A stretch of DNA of 64,000 bases, taken from Candidatus Competibacteraceae bacterium (GTDB lineage Bacteria > Bacteroidota > Bacteroidia > CAIKAF01). The stretch covers positions 1 to 64,000 of the forward strand of contig JACSSC010000039.1 of assembly GCA_014879445.1 (NCBI GenBank), given 5' to 3'. Both the position numbers and the translations under genes were made by a program. Below the pieces are notes generated by a model. That model ran no database searches. It had not been told where the DNA came from and saw only the letters and a list, made by a program, of their open reading frames with translations. This document shows positions 25,989 to 35,208 of the stretch, in pieces; the stretch's first letter is position 1; every line of letters begins with the position of its first letter.

Positions 25989-26711
25989 TTAATTCTGACG
26001 GTTGATGTTCAATTTACTACAGGCGTTACGTGACGCCATATGTTCGGCTTTCTTTTTGGATATTCCTTCGCCGGTCCCCGATACCTTGCCGTTTACTAAT
26101 ACGTTTATGATGTATTTTCTTTTGCTCATGCTTCCTTTATCTCCAACGGTTTCAAACCGAATAGATTTTTTGTTGCGCTGTGCCCACATAAATAATTCGC
26201 TCTTGTAATCTCTATTTTCTGAGAGGAGTTCTTTTAGATTAACGTGCTTCTCTATGATGTTTTTGTGAATGTATTTTTGGCAAAATTGAAAACCCTTGTC
26301 AAGGTATATGGCACCAATTAGTGCTTCAAGTGTATTCCCTTTCACATCTTCAGGTAAAATATTTTTAACAAAATTTCCAATAATGAGTTTGTATAGGCCT
26401 AATGTTTCTGCTATTCGATTGAGTTGGGTGCGGTTTACGATAATGGCTCTGATGCGTGTTAGCTCCCCTTCATTCTTATCAGGAAACTTTTCATAAACAA
26501 TGGCAGCTACAACTAAATCCAATACGGAATCACCCAAAAATTCAAGTCGCTCATTGTGTCCGTTGATTCCTTTTTTTTGTGATTTTGATGCAGAGCTGTG
26601 CAGGAATGCCATCTCGTAAAAAGAATAATTACCCGCCCTAAACCCAAGTACTTTATCAATTTTCTTTTGATATAACTTGTGTTCTTTATCGGTTTTGAAA
26701 ACCTTTATCAG
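25989..26711 (-). CDS. rnc: Ribonuclease III, non-canonical start
   Basis: A double-strand-specific endoribonuclease that processes rRNA and mRNA. The signature NERLEFLGDSVLDL, the catalytic DKNEGELTRIRA region and the C-terminal dsRBD (DYKSELFMWAQRNKK to KKKAEHMASRNACSKL) are present. The first in-frame ATG is at 26612, but conserved family sequence lies upstream in the same open frame (KLYQKKIDKVLGFRAGNYSFYE). Between the in-frame stop at 26748-26750 and 26612 there is no ATG, GTG or TTG. I place the start at CTG 26711 (giving MIKVFKTDKEH); ATC at 26735 is the alternative. The gene follows acpP and fabF, the usual Bacteroidota order. Confidence 0.85.
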   Translation of the reverse strand: MIKVFKTDKEHKLYQKKIDKVLGFRAGNYSFYEMAFLHSSASKSQKKGINGHNERLEFLGDSVLDLVVAAIVYEKFPDKNEGELTRIRAIIVNRTQLNRIAETLGLYKLIIGNFVKNILPEDVKGNTLEALIGAIYLDKGFQFCQKYIHKNIIEKHVNLKELLSENRDYKSELFMWAQRNKKSIRFETVGDKGSMSKRKYIINVLVNGKVSGTGEGISKKKAEHMASRNACSKLNINRQN

Positions 26712-26774
26712 ATTATGTAATAATTCTGCTGCGATAGGATAATCGAATTATTGTTGACTAAGATAAAGAAATAT

Positions 26775-28028
26775 TTAACCGTTGTATTTGGCAAAAATCA
26801 CGGATGCGTTGTGCCCGCCAAATCCAAATGTATTTGAAAGGAATGCATTTATATCTTTTTTTACAGCATGGTTAAAGGTGAGATTGAGTGTATTATCAAT
26901 GTCAGGATCATCGGTAAAGTGGTTGATAGTAGGTGGTACAAGTTGGTGCTGTATTGCCATGATGCCGGCGACGGCTTCTATAACGCCTGTGGCACCCAGC
27001 AAATGCCCGGTCATAGATTTGGTAGAACTGATTTGAATAGATGATGCGTAATTCCCAAAAACTTGCCGAATGGCTTTTAGTTCGGCTAAATCGCCTAATG
27101 GTGTGGAAGTCCCATGAACATTAATGTAATCAATATCAGCAGGGGATAGTCCTGCATCTTCCAATGATAGCTTCATTACATTGGCAGCACCAAGTCCTTC
27201 AGGATGAGGTGCAGTGAGATGGTAAGCATCAGCTGTGGCAGCTCCGCCTTTCATTTCGGCATAAATTTTTGCGCCACGGGCAATAGCATGTTCCAAACTT
27301 TCGAGCACAATAGCACCTGCACCTTCACCCATAACAAAGCCATCACGATCTTTATCAAAAGGACGTGATGCAGTTTGTGGATCATCATTACGGGTTGATA
27401 AGGCATGCAACGCATTAAAACCACCAATTCCGGGTTCATTAACAGTAGCTTCCGACCCGCCACAAAGTATCACATCTGCTTTGTTTAGTCGAATGAGATT
27501 AAAAGCGTCAATTAATGAATGATTGGATGATGCACATGCCGAAACGGTAGCATAGTTTGCACCTCTAAATCCATATCGCATGGAAATATGACCAGCAGCG
27601 ATGTCAACAATAACGCGTGGAATGAAGAAAGGACTGTATCTGGGTGTTCCATCTCCTTTTGTCTGTTCAACAATTTCATGATAAAATGAGGTGATTCCAC
27701 CGATGCCTGATGCCCATACTACACCTATTCTGTCAGCTTCGATGTTTTCAATAGAAATGTTGGCATCAGCAACCGCCTCGTCGGTACACGCAAGCGCATA
27801 CTGAACAAAAGGATCTAATCTTTTGATTTCTTTCTTGTCAATGAATTGTGTAGGATCGAAGTTTTTAAGTTCGCAGGCAAATTGTGTTTTGAATTTTGAA
27901 GCATCAAAGCGGGTAATTGGAGCAGCTCCACTTACTCCGTTCGACAAAGATGTCCAGTAATCGGATACATTATTGCCGATGGGTGTAAGTGCACCAAGAC
28001 CTGTTACAACTACACGCTTTAATCCCAT
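26775..28028 (-). CDS. fabF: Beta-ketoacyl-ACP synthase II
   Basis: A thiolase-fold condensing enzyme of 417 residues that elongates acyl-ACP with malonyl-ACP in fatty acid synthesis, active as a cytoplasmic homodimer. The catalytic Cys165 is in TVSACASSNHS; the two histidines are in YINVHGTSTPLGD and SMTGHLLGATGVIEA. The N-terminus MGLKRVVVTGLGALTPIG and C-terminus SNTFGFGGHNASVIF are typical. It starts 14 bases after acpP and is followed by rnc. Its length and motifs are standard. Confidence 0.97.
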   Translation of the reverse strand: MGLKRVVVTGLGALTPIGNNVSDYWTSLSNGVSGAAPITRFDASKFKTQFACELKNFDPTQFIDKKEIKRLDPFVQYALACTDEAVADANISIENIEADRIGVVWASGIGGITSFYHEIVEQTKGDGTPRYSPFFIPRVIVDIAAGHISMRYGFRGANYATVSACASSNHSLIDAFNLIRLNKADVILCGGSEATVNEPGIGGFNALHALSTRNDDPQTASRPFDKDRDGFVMGEGAGAIVLESLEHAIARGAKIYAEMKGGAATADAYHLTAPHPEGLGAANVMKLSLEDAGLSPADIDYINVHGTSTPLGDLAELKAIRQVFGNYASSIQISSTKSMTGHLLGATGVIEAVAGIMAIQHQLVPPTINHFTDDPDIDNTLNLTFNHAVKKDINAFLSNTFGFGGHNASVIFAKYNG

Positions 28029-28042
28029 ACTACATTGACAAG

Positions 28043-28282
28043 TTATGCCTTAGCGTTTTCTTCAATGTACTTAATGGCTTCTCCAACAGTGCTGATTTTT
28101 TCAGCTTGATCATCGGGTATGGCAATGTTGAATTCTTTTTCAAATTCCATAATCAACTCAACTGTATCCAAAGAGTCGGCTCCTAAATCATTGGTGAAAT
28201 TTGCTTGTGGTGTTACTTCCGCTTCGTCAACTCCGAGTTTGTCAACAATAATTGCTTTTACACGTGATGCGATGTCTGACAT
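28043..28282 (-). CDS. acpP: Acyl carrier protein
   Basis: An acidic four-helix protein of 79 residues that carries growing acyl chains on a 4'-phosphopantetheine attached to Ser37 in [11 protein letters not shown]. It starts [20 protein letters not shown]. It is the first gene of acpP-fabF-rnc. Upstream, a weak TTACTTTG-like box (minus strand, 28310-28317) may be the -7 element. High expression is expected from its role. Confidence 0.97.
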   Translation of the reverse strand: MSDIASRVKAIIVDKLGVDEAEVTPQANFTNDLGADSLDTVELIMEFEKEFNIAIPDDQAEKISTVGEAIKYIEENAKA

Positions 28283-28521
28283 ATTAAAGTGTTTTTAGGT
28301 TTAACGCTGCAAAGTAAATAAAATTAGGACAATAACTATCAAACTTTTTTTAGATAAATTCCGATATTTTTGATTTTTTTTATTCATATCGTCGGATAAT
28401 GTGTATGTTAGGATTCGTTTAGGGGTGATTTGCTTTATCTTTTTTCGTTAAAAATGGGTTAACTTTTGATAGAAACATAAAATTCCTATAACTTAGCACA
28501 AAATCATCAAATATTTTTATT

Positions 28522-28851
28522 ATGAAAAGAGCCATTGCCTTTCTTCTTGTATTGTTTTTTTCTTTATCATTGAGTACAGTTCAACATTCATATGCATCTC
28601 GTGATATGGATTGTCTTGTTGCTGCTGACATTCAGTTTAAAGTTATCAATGATACCAATGCTGAATTCATTTATTTTGTAAACGATGAAAAGAATGTGAT
28701 TCAAAAAGGTCAGTCAGTTGGTTTTAGCTATGCTGAAAATACAGTAGTATATCACTGGGTTAATGGTCAAAAAGGTAATGCCTGGTTTACTGTATCGGCT
28801 GATATGCATGGTAAAAGTTTTCAGCTTAGCAGCTTGCTATCTAATCAATAA
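28522..28851 (+). CDS. Small secreted protein, unknown function
   Basis: A protein of 109 residues with a signal peptide (MKRAIAFLLVLFFSLSLSTVQHSYA). The mature 84 residues look like a small beta-sandwich (IQFKVINDTNAEFIYFVNDEKN, VGFSYAENTVVYHWVNGQKGNAWFTV) and contain one Cys. I do not recognise a family. The intergenic stretch upstream (28283-28521) shows no other gene. Another small secreted protein follows 73 bases later in the same direction; the two share no obvious similarity. Confidence 0.7.
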   Translation: MKRAIAFLLVLFFSLSLSTVQHSYASRDMDCLVAADIQFKVINDTNAEFIYFVNDEKNVIQKGQSVGFSYAENTVVYHWVNGQKGNAWFTVSADMHGKSFQLSSLLSNQ

Positions 28852-28924
28852 TCAGTTATATTCCTCCCTCTCTGCAAAGCTTAATGTCGAATTATTTTCG
28901 AGATTTTAATTTATTATTATTTTT

Positions 28925-29344
28925 ATGAAAGCTCTGTCTTTGTTTTTTGTGTTATCACTTATGCTTATTGTGCCTTCTGCTTTTTCTGCTCATTGCATTT
29001 ATCCTTCAGATACTACGGTTTTTGAAGCACAGGGTGAAGTAACAAAGCGATTTGGTGTATTTATAACCATCCGCATTGACAATGTGGATGAACTGGAGGA
29101 ATACCCGCAGCCAAAAACAAAACTTAATCTTCTTTATTATATTGATAAGAAGGGGCCGAAAGGGAAAGCCAAAGGTTGGGTAACTGCTGTCGAGGCCGAA
29201 GTGTATAAAGTGAATGAAGAAAATCACACGATTGAATTTAAAATTTTGCAGGATTTTGCTGACAAACTTAAAAAAGAGGGAGTTGACCAACCTGTTAAAG
29301 CTGGTGCAAAAATTAAGTTTCAGTACTACGCCATCGGATATTAA
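28925..29344 (+). CDS. Small secreted protein, unknown function
   Basis: A protein of 139 residues with signal peptide MKALSLFFVLSLMLIVPSAFSA. The mature part is lysine-rich with a beta pattern (VTKRFGVFITIRIDNVDELEEYPQPKTKLNLLYYID) and ends in AGAKIKFQYYAIGY. No family recognised. It ends three bases before the end of the convergent HmuY-like gene. A periplasmic or surface location is inferred from the signal peptide alone. Confidence 0.7.
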   Translation: MKALSLFFVLSLMLIVPSAFSAHCIYPSDTTVFEAQGEVTKRFGVFITIRIDNVDELEEYPQPKTKLNLLYYIDKKGPKGKAKGWVTAVEAEVYKVNEENHTIEFKILQDFADKLKKEGVDQPVKAGAKIKFQYYAIGY

Positions 29345-29347
29345 TTC

Positions 29348-30358
29348 TTAGAATCTTCCTACTTCAAATTTCGGATAGCCTTTTATTCCTTGCTCATTTG
29401 TAAATGAAATGAATCTGAATTTGTAATAAAAACCTTCTACCTCTTTTATCATGTAGCTATTGTTGGGCTCTATGGTGTATGCTGAGAGATTAAAATCAAA
29501 AGTTTTCCAGTCATATCCAATGATGTCTCTTTGTTGAGTAAAAGTGTATTGGCCAATATCGCTGTACATGAGTTGTGAGTATGGTTTGTCAAAACTGCGA
29601 CATGCCTCAACTTGGTAGGGATTTAATAAAACACCATTTACTGAGTAGTTCTCTACAATTCCAGTACTTTGTTGCAAAACTCGTGTGGTATATTGGGTAA
29701 AAACTAAATCCCAACTGTGTTTGGGTGGTTCAACCTGTACTTGTCCCTGATCGAAGGAGAGAAATACAAAGTTATATGCAGGGTCTTTAGAAATCTGAAT
29801 GGTTTGTTCCTGACTGCCGTCAAGATTGGCAAATCGTATCGTATAAGTTTGGTTATTCAACGATAGAATCTGAAGCTTTTTTATTCCGATATTGGATCCT
29901 GATGTTGAAAATCCGCGGTCAATGAGGTAAACGAATTGATGACTCATAATGTTTTGATCGTTAGGGCTACCCCAGCTACCAATGGCTGTACTGTCGGGCC
30001 ACCCACTGCTATGATCATATTGCCATTCCAAACCGGAAGTTGAATAGGTTTGAGAATAATCAGTAGAGCCGGTATGAGCAACTTTCATCAATTTGGAACT
30101 GTTGATGAATATGGCATGTTGGTTGGAAGCCGATGAAAATGCGATATCCCATGATTCTCTATGAACAACACTTATGAAAGAATCAGTTTCTAAGTCATAG
30201 AATAATTGTTTGTCGTAAAGAGGTCCCATGGATGCAACATTGGTAGTAATACCTGGAGGCGAAACGTATGGTTGCAAGGGTTCGTCCTCTTGAAAACATG
30301 CAGTGTGTATGATACTGAAAGTAAATACGACAATGATATGTATAATGTGATTTCTCAT
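29348..30358 (-). CDS. HmuY-like heme-binding lipoprotein (putative)
   Basis: A protein of 336 residues with a probable lipoprotein signal (MRNHIIHIIVVFTFSIIHTAC, lipid Cys at 21). The mature part shows the HmuY-family pattern: paired WDIAF and SWDLVFTQY strands, VFLSFDQGQ, TIRFANLDG, and DWKTFDFN before YYKFRFISF. In Porphyromonas, HmuY is a heme-binding lipoprotein that hands heme to the TonB receptor HmuR. Here the TonB receptor gene immediately precedes it (one base between), and a homologous T9SS-exported protein precedes that. Heme binding itself is not shown by the sequence. Confidence 0.8.
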   Translation of the reverse strand: MRNHIIHIIVVFTFSIIHTACFQEDEPLQPYVSPPGITTNVASMGPLYDKQLFYDLETDSFISVVHRESWDIAFSSASNQHAIFINSSKLMKVAHTGSTDYSQTYSTSGLEWQYDHSSGWPDSTAIGSWGSPNDQNIMSHQFVYLIDRGFSTSGSNIGIKKLQILSLNNQTYTIRFANLDGSQEQTIQISKDPAYNFVFLSFDQGQVQVEPPKHSWDLVFTQYTTRVLQQSTGIVENYSVNGVLLNPYQVEACRSFDKPYSQLMYSDIGQYTFTQQRDIIGYDWKTFDFNLSAYTIEPNNSYMIKEVEGFYYKFRFISFTNEQGIKGYPKFEVGRF

Positions 30359-30359
30359 A

Positions 30360-32600
30360 TCAATGATGAATGATGAAGTTGTATTTAACAGAAACAGCTA
30401 CTGTTGCACCCCATTGCGTAGGTAAAGACGAAGAGCCGGAAGCATGTGCGCTGCCTGATGAAATGCCACTTGTTTGTTGTATATTGGTTACATTAAGCAG
30501 ATTTTTTCCATATAACCCTATCTGTAATCTTTTCTTCAGAAAGCTTTGCACATATGAAATGTCAAGTATAGCAAATCCGTCAATGAATCCTTCTTTTATA
30601 ATATCTTTTTTCAATTCGCTATCATATTGTGTAAAGAGTACGGGCTGTTTACCATTGTATTTGACAAGGGTTGTTATTGTGCCCCCCCATTTGGCAAAAT
30701 GGTAAGATGTTTGCCCTTGTATTTCTGGATAAAATACAAAATTATTTTCCCCTTCTGCGTTATCATAAATACCATTCAGTATGCCGGTGTATGCAAACGA
30801 TATGCCTGCTTTAAAATTTTTATATCCTACTTCTCCCTGCAACTGCACACCAGTACTTTGGAAATGCGTTATGTTCTCATTTCTATAAACATTAGAATCG
30901 GGAGTAATAGCTACTGCTACGCTACGAATTTGGTCGTTAATCTGGTTATAAAATCCAGAGGTTGAGAAAGCAAAATCTAGATTATTTTTACGCCCTTCAT
31001 ACCCTATGCTTAGTCCGGCATGATTGGCATGTTCGGCACGAAGCATAGGATTGCCATGTACATTATGATTGGCATCTACAAATTCAAAGAAAAGTTCTTT
31101 GAGCGAAGGGGCTCTAAAACCCCGTGAGTAAGTTGCCCTGATATCCATGCCTTTTAAAGGTGTGTATTTGATATGTATGGAAGGTATAACAGGCATGAGA
31201 AAACGACTATTGTATCCATATCGGATACCGGGTTTTATGACTAAATTTTTGATGGGAATAATGTCAATACTTCCAAATAAGGCCATATCTGTAACCCACT
31301 GAAATTGGTTTGCTATTCGTGGTCCTTCTGCTGTTTCAGTAGTTGTTTCGTATCCAGCTAAGATAGCAATTCTTGAGCCCTCTTTTCGGTAATTATATAT
31401 TCCCCGGCTCATCCATGTTTGGAAGATATCTATGTTTTCGTCGAACATGTTTTTTTCAAGCGATACCAAATCTTTTCGAAACGATTGTCGCCTACGATGA
31501 TAATAGTTGTAGGATGCTGTAATATCAATATGATGATTTTTCTTGAAAAATCCTGTTAGAAAAAATGACTGTTGAGTACGAATGGTACGGAAGTATTGAT
31601 CAGTTGCTGTAATATAAAATGGTGCTTCTGGAATTCCTTTGCTTTCTAATAATTCATGAAAGAAATTTCCGGCATATCGTATATTTAATTTCCCAATTCC
31701 GCGATTGTATTGTATTTCTGAGAAGTATTGCTCTTTGGGCTTCCATTGCAAGTATCTTTTGATAGTGTCAGCGGTAGTAAATCCATCAAAGAAGTACCGA
31801 CCTCCTGAGAGCTGAATATTGTTTTTCCCAAATTGAAATCCCATTCTTCCGTCCAAATTGTATTGCCCAACTGATTCATAATATCCATTTAGATTTCCTT
31901 CCACCATGTGGTTGGCATTTTTTTTTGTAATGAGATTGATAACGCCGGCCAGAGCATTGGTGCCATAGTTTACGGATGAAGGTCCGTCAATGATTTCTAT
32001 TCTTTCAATGTTGTTGAGAATAATTTGACTTAGGTCAATATTGCCGTCTAATCTGCCGATTACGGGCACACCATCAATCATGATTTTTACATTCTCACCA
32101 CCAATTCCTTGCATGCGAATTCCACTGCCTAAGGCAGCATCTTGCGTGATGCGAATATTAATTTGTTGTGTTAGCAGATCTCGCAGATTCATGGCGCCTT
32201 GAGCTTGAATTTGTTGTTGCGTGATAACGCGAATTTTAAAAACAGATTCCTCAATTCGTGTTGGTACAGCATGTGATGTAACAACAAATCCACTTAGAGA
32301 AACAGGGTCCTCTTGTAAAATAAATTGTATTGATTGACCTTCGACTATCGTGTCGGTGTGCGATTGGTAACCGAGATGAGCAATGTGTACGATAGCCCAA
32401 CCTGACGCTAAAGGGTTTTTAGTTTCGCCATTTACATTGGTAATAGAATATATTTTTTTTCCGTCGGGTTGTGTAATGATTACATGTGCCCCGTATAGAG
32501 GGTTGTTTGTTGTTCCGCCATATATGTGTATAAAAGGGGCTTGGGCATAAAATTCAGCCCAAACCCCAATCATAAATCCGATGAATATACCGGCTCTCAA
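30360..32600 (-). CDS. TonB-dependent outer-membrane receptor (HmuR-like context)
   Basis: A TonB-dependent receptor of 746 residues. A signal peptide is followed by a carboxypeptidase-regulatory-like domain (GGTTNNPLYGAHVIITQPDG to IVHIAHLGYQS). The plug domain follows (LRDLLTQQINIRI, IRMQGIGGENVKIMIDGVP, IEIIDGPSSVNYGTNALAGVINLIT), then a 22-strand barrel with FRAPSLKELFFEF and a C-terminal VAVSVKYNFIIHH. The start appears to be TTG at 32600, just nine bases after the upstream stop; ATG at 32573 would cut the signal peptide. Placed between two HmuY-like genes, it is probably a heme or hemoprotein uptake receptor. Confidence 0.9.
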   Translation of the reverse strand: MRAGIFIGFMIGVWAEFYAQAPFIHIYGGTTNNPLYGAHVIITQPDGKKIYSITNVNGETKNPLASGWAIVHIAHLGYQSHTDTIVEGQSIQFILQEDPVSLSGFVVTSHAVPTRIEESVFKIRVITQQQIQAQGAMNLRDLLTQQINIRITQDAALGSGIRMQGIGGENVKIMIDGVPVIGRLDGNIDLSQIILNNIERIEIIDGPSSVNYGTNALAGVINLITKKNANHMVEGNLNGYYESVGQYNLDGRMGFQFGKNNIQLSGGRYFFDGFTTADTIKRYLQWKPKEQYFSEIQYNRGIGKLNIRYAGNFFHELLESKGIPEAPFYITATDQYFRTIRTQQSFFLTGFFKKNHHIDITASYNYYHRRRQSFRKDLVSLEKNMFDENIDIFQTWMSRGIYNYRKEGSRIAILAGYETTTETAEGPRIANQFQWVTDMALFGSIDIIPIKNLVIKPGIRYGYNSRFLMPVIPSIHIKYTPLKGMDIRATYSRGFRAPSLKELFFEFVDANHNVHGNPMLRAEHANHAGLSIGYEGRKNNLDFAFSTSGFYNQINDQIRSVAVAITPDSNVYRNENITHFQSTGVQLQGEVGYKNFKAGISFAYTGILNGIYDNAEGENNFVFYPEIQGQTSYHFAKWGGTITTLVKYNGKQPVLFTQYDSELKKDIIKEGFIDGFAILDISYVQSFLKKRLQIGLYGKNLLNVTNIQQTSGISSGSAHASGSSSLPTQWGATVAVSVKYNFIIHH

Positions 32601-32609
32601 GAATATGTA

Positions 32610-33887
32610 TTATTGAATAATCAGTTTTTGTACTTGTGTACTATTTCCGGCGGAAAGAGTAATAATGTAAACGCCTGCCTTCAATCCAATTTCGTACGGT
32701 GAAAACCCTAAGGTAGATAATTGACCGGAAGTTGAAGGTAGAATTCTTGAATGTATCATGCGACCATTCAAATCAGTTATTAGCATTTGTGCATTAATGC
32801 CTTGTTCCGTGGAGTAAATAAGGTTCACTATATCAGATGCCGGATTAGGGAATATCGTAATCTTGGCTATAGGATGATTGTTTTCTTCAATGTTTGACCA
32901 TGCCAACTGTCGTTTGTTGAAATAATACTTTCCGGTAGAAGTGCCGGAGAATCCAGTAAACCAAATTTGATATACATTATTGCCTAAGTCAGGCGAAATA
33001 ATATATGATAATGAATCAACCATTGTCCATGCAGGTGGTGGTTGAATTTTCCAGTCATGACCAATGATGGTCATATTGGACGATGTAAGGTCATAAATAT
33101 TTGACATTTCATTCACGGCATCATCAACATGTGTGTTCCTTACTTCGTGTACTGTTGTGTTTTGATTCAGACGCACACCCGTAACAGGCCAGTATTGGCC
33201 GGGAGGATTGATATAGGCCAAATATCTGTCGAAAATCAAATCATAAGAAAAGCGTTCGGGCTCAGGGTCCATTAAAGCCATGTCGGCCAAAGAGAAGTAG
33301 ATGTAGTTTTTAGTATTGTAATTTTTACTGAAAATAACCGTAGTGTCAGCAGAATTATCCAAATTTGCTACACGTATTGTCATTGTATTCCCAACAGCTT
33401 TTTGGTTTTTTATCCATACTTTTTTGTAAGGGCCGAGGTGTGTTTTCATTACAAATAGAGCAACTCCGTTTACATCGTGTGTTATAGGGTTATATTCTCC
33501 CCAGCCATAATTGTAAGGATATACCATGCCATATTCAAATGCGCTGGCTTCAAATGCGGTATCCTGATCAAAACATTCAAGCCAACCTGTTTGTGTGCCC
33601 AAACCTGTTGTGTCTAATGCGTTCCAGCTGGTTGTGTCGCCGGCGGAATAACGCCATAAGCGCACCCCAAAGCCACCATTGATTCTCACCGATGCCGTTA
33701 TGACTGTGTAAGTTGCAACAGAGATATCCCAATTGTTATTAGGCATGGTGCCTACCGTGCCGTTGCTTAAGCTGTAAAAAGCTTTGTTTGCATAACCATT
33801 ACCTATCACAACTGAATCTGAAATGGTGATTTGAGCAAATGAGGGAATGGTAAGAGCGATAGTAATTAAGAATATAATTCGCTTCAT
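32610..33887 (-). CDS. T9SS type A protein with HmuY-like domain
   Basis: A secreted protein of 425 residues. I start at ATG 33887, which opens a signal peptide (MKRIIFLITIALTIPSFAQ); a frame from 33923 adds 12 polar residues. The body parallels the HmuY-like lipoprotein downstream: NWDISVA, TIRVANLDNS, FSYDLIFDRY, PVTGVRLNQ, IIGHDWK and IWFTGFSG correspond to SWDIAFS, TIRFANLDGS, SWDLVFTQY, VNGVLLNP, IIGYDWK and FRFISF. The last 80 residues are a type A T9SS sorting domain (IFPNPASDIVNLIY, DLNGRMIHS, AGVYIITLS, QKLIIQ). It is first in the operon with the TonB receptor. Confidence 0.88.
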   Translation of the reverse strand: MKRIIFLITIALTIPSFAQITISDSVVIGNGYANKAFYSLSNGTVGTMPNNNWDISVATYTVITASVRINGGFGVRLWRYSAGDTTSWNALDTTGLGTQTGWLECFDQDTAFEASAFEYGMVYPYNYGWGEYNPITHDVNGVALFVMKTHLGPYKKVWIKNQKAVGNTMTIRVANLDNSADTTVIFSKNYNTKNYIYFSLADMALMDPEPERFSYDLIFDRYLAYINPPGQYWPVTGVRLNQNTTVHEVRNTHVDDAVNEMSNIYDLTSSNMTIIGHDWKIQPPPAWTMVDSLSYIISPDLGNNVYQIWFTGFSGTSTGKYYFNKRQLAWSNIEENNHPIAKITIFPNPASDIVNLIYSTEQGINAQMLITDLNGRMIHSRILPSTSGQLSTLGFSPYEIGLKAGVYIITLSAGNSTQVQKLIIQ

Positions 33888-33920
33888 AATTTGTGTATTT
33901 TGATTATTGAAAATTTTGGT

Positions 33921-33928
33921 CAAAGGTA
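33921..33928 (-). promoter_or_regulatory. -7 element of the heme-uptake-like operon
   Basis: The minus strand reads TACCTTTG, a perfect TAnnTTTG, about 33 bases before the ATG at 33887. No Fur-like box was recognised. Confidence 0.5.
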
Positions 33929-34005
33929 CTTCATCTCAACAGGAGGATGCAATCCCGTATTATAGGTAATTTATCTACCTAATTTTAGGTATGTAGCTAT
34001 GAGAA

Positions 34006-35208
34006 TTAGAGTTGATAAAAAACAGGCGGAGCATTAAGTTCATTTAGTTGGCTGTCGGCAAAATATTTGGTAGCCCAATTAGGAAATCCAAATGGTTCAT
34101 AGCGCCCCCAAAGAGGAAACGATCCGGGCAATGCACCATGATATGGCTTTGATGGATTGGTTGTATGACGGGCAATATAACAGAGTTGATGATTCATTTT
34201 AATAGAAGCAATTTTGTATTTTTCATCGCCCGTGTAACACCATAATTGATGCCAAACGATGGCTATCTGTGCCATTCCTGTGCATATCATAAATTGTTCG
34301 GGTTGCCAATTCTCGTTATAGCGACCTTGCAGATAACCATTTTTTTCAAATAAAGATAGAAGGACATCGGCTGGTTTTTTGGCCGCCAAAATATAGCTAT
34401 CTTCTTGAAGGATCAATCCGCACTGAAGCAAGCCGTCGATCGTGTATGCGATAGTATGTAATATGGGTCTGCTGTTGTGTTTGGTGGTATTGTCACAGTT
34501 GGCAAACCAGCCGTTCTCTTTTTGTTGGGTGAGAATCCAGTTCAGATTGCGAATCGCAGTATGCTTATATCGCTCTATACCGGTTTCAAGATGAAGGACC
34601 AGCAAAGGGTGATCTACATAACTGTCATATACTCTTTCGGCTTGCATAAAGGCATTTTTTTTCCAAAATCCTTTTTTATCTTGCGTTTTACATAGCCAAT
34701 CACATGCCCGTATGCTTGATTGTATGTATTTCTCTTCTCCTGTGTTTTTATAAAGTGCATAGAGGCCACGTATCACCTGTCCGGTATTGAAAACGACTTC
34801 ATTTTTGTCTTCATCTACATACCCCGATTGCCAACCTCCTGATTCTTTCTGAATATCTACTAACCAGTTGCCTGCATCTTTACATATTTGAATCCATTTA
34901 TCCTCACCCGAATATTGGGCATAACGAAGCAATGTGGGTATTATATATCCTGTTGTTTCGGGATAAGAGGATGTCCAACCGTTAAGATAGTAATAGGTTC
35001 TGAATCCGTGTGCTGATGGATTGATAGATTTTTGCAGCCATTCGCATGCGTCTTTTAGCTGTCTTTTTTGCTCTGATGGACTTATGTTTGAATTGCGGAA
35101 TTTTTTTGAAAAATAAAATGACCATTTGTCCCTGATAAGGTGAGTGATTCCGGGCGAAATTAATAGGTATAAAAAATTGATTAGATATCGAAAGACAGAA
35201 CGTATCAT
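34006..35208 (-). CDS. Alpha/alpha-toroid protein linked to surface polysaccharide genes
   Basis: A protein of 400 residues. A short N-terminal hydrophobic stretch (YLINFLYLLISPGITHLI) is followed by about six repeated helical hairpins (W.....D.GNWLVDIQKESGGWQSGY, GLYALYKNTGEEKYIQSSIRACDWLCKTQDKKGFW, NWILTQQKENGWFANCD). These make an alpha/alpha toroid like that of terpene cyclases, GH88/GH105 and cellobiose epimerases. No catalytic set is clear enough to name an activity. Its ATG overlaps the wecB stop by four bases, which ties it to surface-sugar metabolism. Confidence 0.8.
   Translation of the reverse strand: MIRSVFRYLINFLYLLISPGITHLIRDKWSFYFSKKFRNSNISPSEQKRQLKDACEWLQKSINPSAHGFRTYYYLNGWTSSYPETTGYIIPTLLRYAQYSGEDKWIQICKDAGNWLVDIQKESGGWQSGYVDEDKNEVVFNTGQVIRGLYALYKNTGEEKYIQSSIRACDWLCKTQDKKGFWKKNAFMQAERVYDSYVDHPLLVLHLETGIERYKHTAIRNLNWILTQQKENGWFANCDNTTKHNSRPILHTIAYTIDGLLQCGLILQEDSYILAAKKPADVLLSLFEKNGYLQGRYNENWQPEQFMICTGMAQIAIVWHQLWCYTGDEKYKIASIKMNHQLCYIARHTTNPSKPYHGALPGSFPLWGRYEPFGFPNWATKYFADSQLNELNAPPVFYQL

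Noticed and set aside
28283-28521. Possible gene between acpP and the small secreted protein
   Set aside because: No open frame with plausible codon use; AT-rich spacer with promoter-like sequence only.
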